From: Chloroflexota bacterium
GTDB taxonomy: Bacteria; Chloroflexota; Limnocylindria; Limnocylindrales; CSP1-4
Reading direction: 5' to 3'
Assembly: GCA_017881985.1 (NCBI GenBank)
Contig: JADGQH010000065.1
Coordinates: forward strand, 1 to 13,138
DNA length: 13,138 nucleotides
The translations under genes were made by a program, and so were the position numbers. The number at the start of each line of letters is the position of its first letter. Position 1 is the stretch's first letter. Shown piece after piece: positions 1 through 8,919 of this stretch. Below the pieces are notes generated by a model. It did not search any database. It had not been told where the DNA came from and saw nothing but the letters and a program-made list of their open reading frames with translations.

Positions 1-358
1 TCCTCGTCCAGGATCGCGGCGTCGGGAACGCCGCGCGCGACCGCGTAGGCCCGGGCGACCGCCGCTTCCGTCGTCCGGTCGCCCTCGCGCCGGCCGCCCG
101 TCACGATCAGGACGGGGGCCAGCCCGTCCTCGTAGAGGCGCACCGCGTGGTCCAGGCGGCTCGCGAAGACCGGCGAGGGCGCCCCGTCGTACTGGGCGGC
201 GCCCATCACCACGATCGCGTCGACCGGTCGCGCCTCGTCGACGCCCCCGCGCTGCCAGATCCGGATCGTCGCGTAGCCGGTGACGAGGATCCCGCCGACG
301 ACGACGGCGATACCTGCCAGGGCGAGCTCGCGGACCACGGACCGGCCGACGTGATCGC

Positions 359-374
<16 letters not shown>
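1..374 (-). CDS. DUF218/YdcF-like membrane-anchored protein, 3' end cut by window edge
   Basis: The visible 124 residues begin with a short polar stretch, then one hydrophobic segment (about residues 17-37) that should anchor the protein in the membrane. A DUF218 (YdcF/SanA/ElyC-type) core follows: a DAIVVMGAA strand at about 52-60, the PSPVFASRLDHAVRLYEDG block at about 67-84, then APVLIVTGG at 86-94 and GVPDAAI at 115-121. Members of this family are linked to envelope or vancomycin-sensitivity phenotypes, but their biochemical role is mostly unknown. I chose the GTG at 374, which overlaps the end of secA by 16 bases and has a purine-rich AAGAAG upstream. A GTG at 338 is the alternative and leaves only a few residues before the membrane segment. 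The C-terminal part lies beyond position 1. The family call is firm; the exact function is not known. Confidence 0.8.
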
Positions 375-3382
<3,008 letters not shown>

Positions 3383-3391
3383 GGGACGGTC

Positions 3392-3424
3392 AGTATAGGC
3401 GGGGGGCTTCTGGGTGGCCCGGCA
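3392..3424 (-). promoter_or_regulatory. Possible secA promoter with near-leaderless start
   Basis: On the minus strand TATACT (3392-3397) matches the bacterial -10 consensus at five of six positions. It is striking in a region otherwise almost free of A and T. Its expected start point is about three bases before the secA ATG at 3382, and no Shine-Dalgarno sequence lies in between, so the transcript would be leaderless or nearly so. The -35 position holds only a weak match (GGGCCA, 17-base spacer). The match may be chance. Confidence 0.3.
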
Positions 3425-3450
3425 GGCGGACGCCCACGGGCGCTCCGGGC

Positions 3451-3472
3451 GGGCGCCCACCCACGGGCGCCC
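3451..3472. other. Perfect 8-bp hairpin between small membrane gene and secA
   Basis: GGGCGCCC, a 6-base loop and GGGCGCCC again form a very stable stem a few bases after the stop codon of the 76-residue membrane protein. No T-run follows on either strand, so it does not fit a standard intrinsic terminator. It could slow polymerase, protect the 3' end of the upstream message or assist Rho. A partial direct repeat of its right arm (CCCACGGGCGC) lies at 3433-3443. Confidence 0.4.
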
Positions 3473-3475
3473 TGT

Positions 3476-3706
3476 CTACTTCCAGAAGCCCGAGCCGTAC
3501 CCGGCGATGAGCAGCACGAACGTCAGCGCGCCCAGCGCGAGCCAGAAGAGCACCGAGACGGACGTCCGGGTCGGGTTCATCTCGCGGTTGACGAGCGGCG
3601 ACGCGTTCCAGCGCGGCGAGCGCAGCTGGGTGCGCCAGTCCTTCGGGGTCTCGGTGCGCGGCTCGAGGCCGCCCTCGCCGTCGGGTTGATGCAGCTGGAG
3701 GGTCAT
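3476..3706 (-). CDS. Small single-pass membrane protein, unknown function
   Basis: This 76-residue protein has a polar N-terminal half of about 48 residues with many Arg, Pro and Thr, then one clear hydrophobic helix (about 49-69, VSVLFWLALGALTFVLLIAGY) and a six-residue end, GSGFWK. The positive residues before the helix suggest the N-terminus stays in the cytoplasm. I do not recognise the family. The ATG at 3706 overlaps the prs stop in an ATGA, and GGAG lies about five bases upstream, so translation is probably coupled to prs; the open frame extends further upstream only inside prs. Its place just before secA invites a link to membrane traffic, but nothing in the sequence shows that. Being real is likely because of the overlap, the ribosome site and the clean helix. 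Confidence 0.72.
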   Translation of the reverse strand: MTLQLHQPDGEGGLEPRTETPKDWRTQLRSPRWNASPLVNREMNPTRTSVSVLFWLALGALTFVLLIAGYGSGFWK

Positions 3707-4815
3707 CGGTCTCCGAACGTCCTGGCCGGCGCGAGGCCGGCGCTGTCGGCGGGATGCGCCGGGTCGTGGCGCGTGGTCAGGTGCTCTGGTGGCAGCATCG
3801 CGCCGGTCCGCGCGTCCAGCGTCTGCTCGACGCCGTCCTCCCACAGGATCATCTCCTGCGTCAGCGACGCCTCGCTGCTGAAGAGGGCGCCGACCGACTC
3901 GCCCCGGTGGATGCGCCGGATCGCCTCGCCGATGAGGGGCGCAACCGACAGCGTGGTGATCTGGGGGAGCCGTTTCGCGGTCGGGAGCGGCACGGAGTCG
4001 GTCAGGACCAGCTCACGGATGGGGGAGCCGGCAATGCGGTCGATCGATCCCTCCGAGAGGATCCCGTGCGTGGCGCAGGCGTAGATCTCCTCGACGCCCT
4101 CGCGGACCAGGGCTCGCACGATCTCCATCAGCGTCCCCGCGGTGTCGATCTCGTCGTCGACGATGATCGCGCGCCGCCCGCGGACATCCCCGATGACGTT
4201 GAGCAGCTCGGCCCGGTCCAGGTTGCCGACACGCCGCTTCTCGATGATCGCCAGCGGGGCGTCGAGCAGCTCGGCGAATGTGCGGGCGCGCTTGGCGAAG
4301 CCGAGGTCGGTGACGACCACGATCTCCGTCAGCGCCTTCTGGCGGAAGTAGTTGGAGAGCAGGTGGACGGCCGTCAGCTCGTCGACAGGAATGTTGAAGA
4401 AGCCCTGGATCTGGCCCTGGTGGAGGTCCATCGTGAGGACGCGGTCGGCGCCGGCCACCGTGATCATGTCGGCGATGAGGCGTGCGGTGATCGGGACGCG
4501 CGGCTGGTCCTTCTTGTCGGACCGCCCATAGCTGTAGTACGGGACGACCGCGGTGATCCGCCCGGCGCTCGCGCGCTTGAAGGCGTCGATCATGATCAGG
4601 AGCTCCATGATCGACTGGTTCACCGGGTGGCAGGTCGGCTGGACGAGGAACACGTCCTTCTCGCGGACGTTGTCCAGGATCTTGACGAAGATGTTCTCGT
4701 TCGCGAACGAGAAGACCTCGGCCTGGCCAAGCGGGACGCCCAGGTAGCGGCAGATCTTCCGCGCAAGGCCGTCGTTGGCGTTGCCCGTGTAGACGTCGAA
4801 CGAGTCGGAGTACAC
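3703..4815 (-). CDS. prs: Ribose-phosphate pyrophosphokinase (PRPP synthase)
   Basis: Prs makes phosphoribosyl pyrophosphate from ribose 5-phosphate and ATP, feeding purine, pyrimidine, His, Trp and NAD synthesis. From the GTG at 4815 it has 370 residues. Visible are GNAN near the N-terminus (11-14), DPVN-like HPVNQSIMELLIMIDAFKRA (63-82), the PRPP synthase signature DLHQGQIQGFF (130-140), the flexible-loop region EKRR (192-195) and the ribose-phosphate loop VDDEIDTAGT (219-228). Two things are odd. The usual SPDxGG pyrophosphate loop reads TDLGF (169-173), one residue shorter with Phe for the second Gly. About 57 residues follow the normal end (LFSS), where E. coli and Bacillus enzymes stop. 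The GTG start has GGAGGAGG five bases upstream and an N-terminus of normal length. An ATG at 4845 overlaps the gyrA stop but has its purine run directly against the codon. Confidence 0.95.
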   Translation of the reverse strand: MYSDSFDVYTGNANDGLARKICRYLGVPLGQAEVFSFANENIFVKILDNVREKDVFLVQPTCHPVNQSIMELLIMIDAFKRASAGRITAVVPYYSYGRSDKKDQPRVPITARLIADMITVAGADRVLTMDLHQGQIQGFFNIPVDELTAVHLLSNYFRQKALTEIVVVTDLGFAKRARTFAELLDAPLAIIEKRRVGNLDRAELLNVIGDVRGRRAIIVDDEIDTAGTLMEIVRALVREGVEEIYACATHGILSEGSIDRIAGSPIRELVLTDSVPLPTAKRLPQITTLSVAPLIGEAIRRIHRGESVGALFSSEASLTQEMILWEDGVEQTLDARTGAMLPPEHLTTRHDPAHPADSAGLAPARTFGDR

Positions 4816-4818
4816 GAA

Positions 4819-4828
4819 CGCCTCCTCC
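4819..4828 (-). promoter_or_regulatory. Shine-Dalgarno sequence deciding the prs start
   Basis: On the minus strand GGAGGAGG is followed by CGTTC and then the GTG at 4815. This is the best ribosome site near prs. It argues for the GTG over the upstream ATG at 4845, which overlaps the gyrA stop codon. Both starts keep the same frame and differ by ten residues. Confidence 0.6.
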
Positions 4829-4841
4829 GAGCCGAAGCCCG

Positions 4842-7406
4842 TCATCCTCCCGACGGACCCGCTCCCGGTGCAGTCGGACCCGCATCGGGGCCGCCATTGT
4901 CGCCCATGCCCTCGCGCTCCGCCAGCCCCTCGCGGAACGCGGCGATCCCGACGACCCGGTCGCCCTCGTTGAGGCGCATCGTGATCACGCCGCGCGCCTG
5001 GGGCGAGTACCGGTTGACGGTCCGCACGTCCGTTCGCACGACCTGGCCGGCCGCGCTGATGAGGAGCAGCTCGTCGTCCTGCTCGGTGACCTGCTGGACG
5101 GCGGCCACGTGGCCCGTCTTGCGTCCCTCGAGGCTGATGAGGCGCACGCCCTGCGGTCCGCGACGCATCGTCCGGAAGGCCGACAGCCGGACACGCTTGC
5201 CGTAGCCGGTCTCCGTGAGCACGAGCAGGTCCTTGTCGGGCTGGACGACGCTCATGCTGACCACGTAGTCGTGTGCGCCGGCCGGCCGGATGCCGATGAC
5301 GCCGCCCGCCTGGCGCCCCATGGCCCGCACGTCCGACTCGTTGAATCGCGCGAGCTTGCCCTCGGCCGTGGCGATGATGATGTCGTCCTGTCCGGTCGAC
5401 ACGTCGACCCACGCCAGCTCGTCATCCGGGTCCAGCGTGATCGCGATGATCCCCGACGAGCGCACCTTCTCGAACTGCTCGATCGGCGTCTTCTTGATGA
5501 TCCCCTTTCGGGTTGCCATCACCAGGTAGGAGCCCTTCTCGAAGTTCGGCACGATGAGGGTCGCCGTGGGCACCTCGCCGCTCTCGACCTGCACGCCGGG
5601 GAGGTTGATGATCGCCATCCCCTTTGCCTGCCGGCTCGCGTCGGGGATCGTGTGCACCTTTGCCGAGAAGACACGGCCGCGGTTCGTGAAGAAGATCGCC
5701 CAGTCGTGCGTGTTCGCGACGAGCAGGCTGTCGACGGCATCCTCCTCGCGCGTGACGTGCCCGATGATCCCCTTGCCGCCCCGGCCCTGGCGTCGATACG
5801 TCGCCACGGGCTGGCGCTTGATGTAGCCGCGGCGGCTGATCGTGACGACGACGTCCTCGTCGGCGATGAGGTCCTCGTCGGTCATTTCGCGGGAAGAGTC
5901 GTCGACGACCCGCGTACGCCGCTCGCCGGCGTACTTCCGCTTCAGCTCGGTCAGCTCGTCCCGGATGATCGCGAGGATCCGGGACGGGTTCCCGAGGATG
6001 TCCTCCAGCTCGGCGATGAGCTGGATGACGGCCAGGTACTCGTCCTCGATCTTCTTCCGCTCGAGGGCGGCGAGGCGCGCGAGGCGCATGTCCAGGATCG
6101 CCTGGGCCTGCAGCTCGCTGAGGTCGAAGCGCTCCATCAGGTTGCGCCGGGCCGTGTCGACGTCGGCCGACTCGCGGATCGTGCGGATCACCTCGTCGAG
6201 GTGGTCCAGGGCGATCTTGAGCCCCTCCAGGATGTGGGCCCGTTCGCGGGCCTTGCCGAGGTCGAACTCCGTCCGCCGCCGAACGATCTCGCGGCGATGG
6301 TCCACGTGGTGCTGGATCACGGCCTTGAGCGGCAGCGTCTGCGGCTGGCCGTCGACGAGCGCGAGCATGTTGAGGTTGAACGCGAGCTGCATCGGGGTGT
6401 GCTTGAACAGGTTGTTCAGCACCGTGTGCGGATTCGCGTCGTTCTTGACCTCGATGTAGATCCGCATCCCATCGCGGTCGGACTCGTCGCGGAGGTCGGC
6501 GATCCCGTCGATGCGCTTGTCCTTCACGAGATCGGCGATCTTCTCGAGGAGCGTCGCCTTGTTGACCTGGTAGGGCAGCTCCGTGACGATGATCGCCATG
6601 CGATCGCGGCGCGCCTCCTCGAAGGCGACCTGGGCCCGCATGATCACCCGGCCATGGCCGTGGGCGTACATCTGCCGGATCGCGTCGACCGTCTCGGTGA
6701 TGCCGGTCAGGGCGTTGCGCTGCTGCTCGTAGCGGAAGATCGAGCCCGCGGTCGGGAAGTCGGGCCCCTTCACGAATGCACACAGGTCGTCGGTGGTCAG
6801 CTCGGGGTCGTTGATGAGCGCGATCGTGGCGTCGACGACCTCGCCCAGGTGATGCGGCGGGATGTTCGTGGCCATCCCGACGGCGATGCCCGAGCTCCCG
6901 TTCACCAGCAGGTTCGGCAGCTTCGCAGGCAGGATGACCGGCTGGCGGTGCTGGCCGTCGTAGTTGTCGACGTAGTCGACCGTGGCCTTGTCGATGTCGG
7001 CGAGCATCTCGGCGGCGATCGGGGCGAGCCGCGCCTCCGTGTAGCGCATCGCGGCAGCCGAGTCGCCGTCGACGGAGCCGAAGTTGCCCTGCCCATCGAC
7101 GAGCGGGTAGCGCATCGAGAAGTCCTGGGCGAGGCGGACGAGCGTGTCGTAGATCGCCTGGTCGCCGTGCGGGTGGTACTTGCCCATCACCTCGCCGACG
7201 ATCGCCGCGCACTTCCGGTACGACGCGTTCGAGGCAAGCCCCATCTCGCCCATCGCGTAGAGGATCCGGCGGTGGACCGGCTTGAGGCCGTCGCGGACAT
7301 CCGGGAGCGCCCGGGCCACGATCACGCTCATCGCGTAATCGAGGTAGCTCGTCCGCATCTCGTCCTCGATGCGGATCGTTCGGATGTCGCCCAGGTCGTC
7401 GGTCAC
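4842..7406 (-). CDS. gyrA: DNA gyrase subunit A
   Basis: GyrA is the DNA-cleaving subunit of gyrase, which uses ATP hydrolysis in GyrB to put negative supercoils into DNA. The 854-residue product has the usual length. The catalytic tyrosine is Y122 in AAAMRYTEARL, at the same number as in E. coli. The winged-helix region KYHPHGDQAIYDT carries Gln at 83 and Asp at 87, where E. coli has Ser83 and Asp87. The C-terminal beta-pinwheel begins near 510 and contains the DNA-wrapping GyrA box as QGRGGKG (540-546), with Gly replacing the second residue of canonical QRRGGKG. This box favours gyrase over topoisomerase IV. The last 25 or so residues are a Gly/Pro-rich tail. The start is GTG at 7406, with GGAG about 11 bases upstream, 16 bases after the stop of the AlkD-like gene. 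It probably belongs to the parA-gyrB transcript. Confidence 0.98.
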   Translation of the reverse strand: MTDDLGDIRTIRIEDEMRTSYLDYAMSVIVARALPDVRDGLKPVHRRILYAMGEMGLASNASYRKCAAIVGEVMGKYHPHGDQAIYDTLVRLAQDFSMRYPLVDGQGNFGSVDGDSAAAMRYTEARLAPIAAEMLADIDKATVDYVDNYDGQHRQPVILPAKLPNLLVNGSSGIAVGMATNIPPHHLGEVVDATIALINDPELTTDDLCAFVKGPDFPTAGSIFRYEQQRNALTGITETVDAIRQMYAHGHGRVIMRAQVAFEEARRDRMAIIVTELPYQVNKATLLEKIADLVKDKRIDGIADLRDESDRDGMRIYIEVKNDANPHTVLNNLFKHTPMQLAFNLNMLALVDGQPQTLPLKAVIQHHVDHRREIVRRRTEFDLGKARERAHILEGLKIALDHLDEVIRTIRESADVDTARRNLMERFDLSELQAQAILDMRLARLAALERKKIEDEYLAVIQLIAELEDILGNPSRILAIIRDELTELKRKYAGERRTRVVDDSSREMTDEDLIADEDVVVTISRRGYIKRQPVATYRRQGRGGKGIIGHVTREEDAVDSLLVANTHDWAIFFTNRGRVFSAKVHTIPDASRQAKGMAIINLPGVQVESGEVPTATLIVPNFEKGSYLVMATRKGIIKKTPIEQFEKVRSSGIIAITLDPDDELAWVDVSTGQDDIIIATAEGKLARFNESDVRAMGRQAGGVIGIRPAGAHDYVVSMSVVQPDKDLLVLTETGYGKRVRLSAFRTMRRGPQGVRLISLEGRKTGHVAAVQQVTEQDDELLLISAAGQVVRTDVRTVNRYSPQARGVITMRLNEGDRVVGIAAFREGLAEREGMGDNGGPDAGPTAPGAGPSGG

Positions 7407-7422
7407 GGAATGGCTCTCCGGT

Positions 7423-8403
7423 TCAGGTCAGCGGGGATCGGGAAGCGGTCGCGTCGAGACCGGGCGCCCGGAAGGCGGCGGCGGTCGCGGCGGCCGCGGA
7501 GGTGTTGGACGAGCGCGGCGTCCGGCGGACGCCGGCCAGAAGGCCGCGCAGCTCGGCCGCGTCGGCTGGTGCAAGCTTCGCGAGCGTATCGCGCACCACC
7601 CATGCCCGCGCGCCGTCAGATGTGCTCGCGGCGCGGCCGGCCTCTCGCCGGCAGAACGCCGTGACGGCGGCGGGATCGACGGCCGCGAGGTTTCGCAGCG
7701 CCCAGCTGAGCGCCTTCTGGACGTCGGGCTCGGGGTCGCCGATGAGGAGGCCGACGAGCGCGAGCCCGCGACCGGCGACGTCTCTCGTCCGCCCGGCGGT
7801 CCGATCCACGAACGGGATCGTCGCGATCGTGGAGCCGACCAGCCGGCGTTCCCAGCGGCTGGGGCTGTAGACGAGCTGCTCCAGCTCCGCCCACCGGTAG
7901 GGCTCGCGCAGGATGCCGAGCCCGAAGGTCGTGGCCAGCGTGTCGACGGAGATCCAGTCGTCCGCCTCGGCCGCCAGCTCGCGGAGCACCTGCCAGGCCT
8001 GCTCCGGCTCGTCCGGCAGGATCCGTCCGAGGAGCCAGCACGCGAACCAGCGCAGCTCGCGGACCGGATCGTGGGCGAGCGCCTCCGCAACGGGGAGCAC
8101 GCGCGCGGCCCGGACGCCGCGGATCTCGCGCGCCAGCGAGCGATGCACAGCCTCGAGAAGCGGCAGGCGGACACCGAGCGACGGCCCGATCCCCGGCGCA
8201 ACCAGCTGCTGGCCCGCCAGGTAGACCGGATCGGCCAGCGCCTCGCATCCGGCGCGGATGGCGGCGACGAAACGGCTCGGATCGTCGATCTCGTCGGCGA
8301 GCCTGCGACCGACGTCGCGCGCCGCCTCTATGTGCGCGTCGACGAACGCATTGGAGGCAAGGGTCGTGGCACTGGTCTTCCGGATCGCGGGTGGAGCGGT
8401 CAC
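7423..8403 (-). CDS. AlkD-like DNA alkylation repair (HEAT-repeat) protein
   Basis: The 326-residue product is an all-helical protein of the DNA alkylation repair (AlkD/AlkC, PF08713-type) superfamily. AlkD enzymes are DNA glycosylases that remove bulky or cationic bases such as 7-methylguanine and 3-methyladenine. Diagnostic features are WISVD (W150 and D154), which matches the AlkD catalytic Trp-x-x-x-Asp pair, the ERR at 185-187 holding the catalytic Arg equivalent, and DVQKALSWALRN (227-238), the typical family motif QKAxxWALR. The last 35 residues are an Ala/Ser/Thr-rich tail outside the fold. The GTG at 8403 overlaps the thioesterase stop in a GTGA, with GAGG seven bases upstream. It lies between gyrB and gyrA, 16 bases before gyrA. 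Glycosylase activity is inferred from the retained residues; a non-catalytic DNA-binding role is possible. Confidence 0.82.
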   Translation of the reverse strand: MTAPPAIRKTSATTLASNAFVDAHIEAARDVGRRLADEIDDPSRFVAAIRAGCEALADPVYLAGQQLVAPGIGPSLGVRLPLLEAVHRSLAREIRGVRAARVLPVAEALAHDPVRELRWFACWLLGRILPDEPEQAWQVLRELAAEADDWISVDTLATTFGLGILREPYRWAELEQLVYSPSRWERRLVGSTIATIPFVDRTAGRTRDVAGRGLALVGLLIGDPEPDVQKALSWALRNLAAVDPAAVTAFCRREAGRAASTSDGARAWVVRDTLAKLAPADAAELRGLLAGVRRTPRSSNTSAAAATAAAFRAPGLDATASRSPLT

Positions 8404-8915
8404 CGCGCCGCCTCGTCTGGCACGTCGAGCGCGGGATCGGCGCCTGCCCTGCCTTCCGGGATCAGCCTGAACCGGTAGCGGTCCTTAAGTGCCTGCTTAC
8501 GCTCTGGCGGCGCCGCCACGTACAGGGCATCGGCCGTGGCCAGGAGCTCGCCCGTCGCAAGGTCAACCAGCTGGGCTTTCGTGGTGAGGAGTCGACGGCG
8601 GCGCTCGACCAGGCGCCCCTCGGCGCGGAGCAGGCGCCCGATCGGCGTCGGGCGGCGGTATTCGATCGTGAGCCTCGCGGTGAACCCCCACGAGTCGGCG
8701 CTCGCCAGCGCCCAGCCCATCACCTCGTCGAGGATCGTGGCGACGATCCCTCCGTGGGTCACGTCCTCCCAGCCCTGGAAGTCGGACGACAGGGTCGTTT
8801 CTGTCCAGCACGTGTCGCCGGCGACGTGCAGGACGAGGCGCAGGCCGACGGCGTTCAGCTCGCCGCATGCGAAGCACGCGTGGGGTGCGACCTCGAAGCG
8901 GCCCGCCTCGGTCAC
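8400..8915 (-). CDS. PaaI-type hotdog-fold thioesterase
   Basis: The 171-residue protein belongs to the 4HBT hotdog superfamily, whose PaaI-like members hydrolyse acyl-CoA or related thioesters. It shows the N-terminal Cys-containing motif HACFACGELNAVGLRL (12-27), the active-site helix HGGIVATILDEVMGWA (54-69) with the likely acidic catalytic residue at D63 or E64, and the beta-strand pattern RLTIEYRRPTPIG (81-93). About 35 residues after the fold form a charged tail. No substrate can be named from the sequence. The chosen GTG at 8915 is four bases after the gyrB stop. A TTG at 8930, which overlaps the gyrB end and would add five residues, is also possible because AAGG lies about ten bases before it. 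Its stop overlaps the next start by four bases. A metabolic enzyme between gyrase genes is unexpected. Confidence 0.82.
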   Translation of the reverse strand: MTEAGRFEVAPHACFACGELNAVGLRLVLHVAGDTCWTETTLSSDFQGWEDVTHGGIVATILDEVMGWALASADSWGFTARLTIEYRRPTPIGRLLRAEGRLVERRRRLLTTKAQLVDLATGELLATADALYVAAPPERKQALKDRYRFRLIPEGRAGADPALDVPDEAAR

Positions 8916-8919
8916 GACC

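Noticed and set aside
3383..3460. N-terminal extension of SecA starting at the GTG at 3460
   Set aside because: The extra 26 residues do not resemble SecA, and the normal family start falls at the ATG at 3382.
3451..3472. Intrinsic terminator between the small membrane gene and secA
   Set aside because: The stem is perfect but no T-run follows on either strand, so I list it only as a hairpin.
5109..7664. An 851-codon plus-strand frame opposite gyrA
   Set aside because: Same mirror-frame effect; no family motif is visible and gyrA is certain on the other strand.
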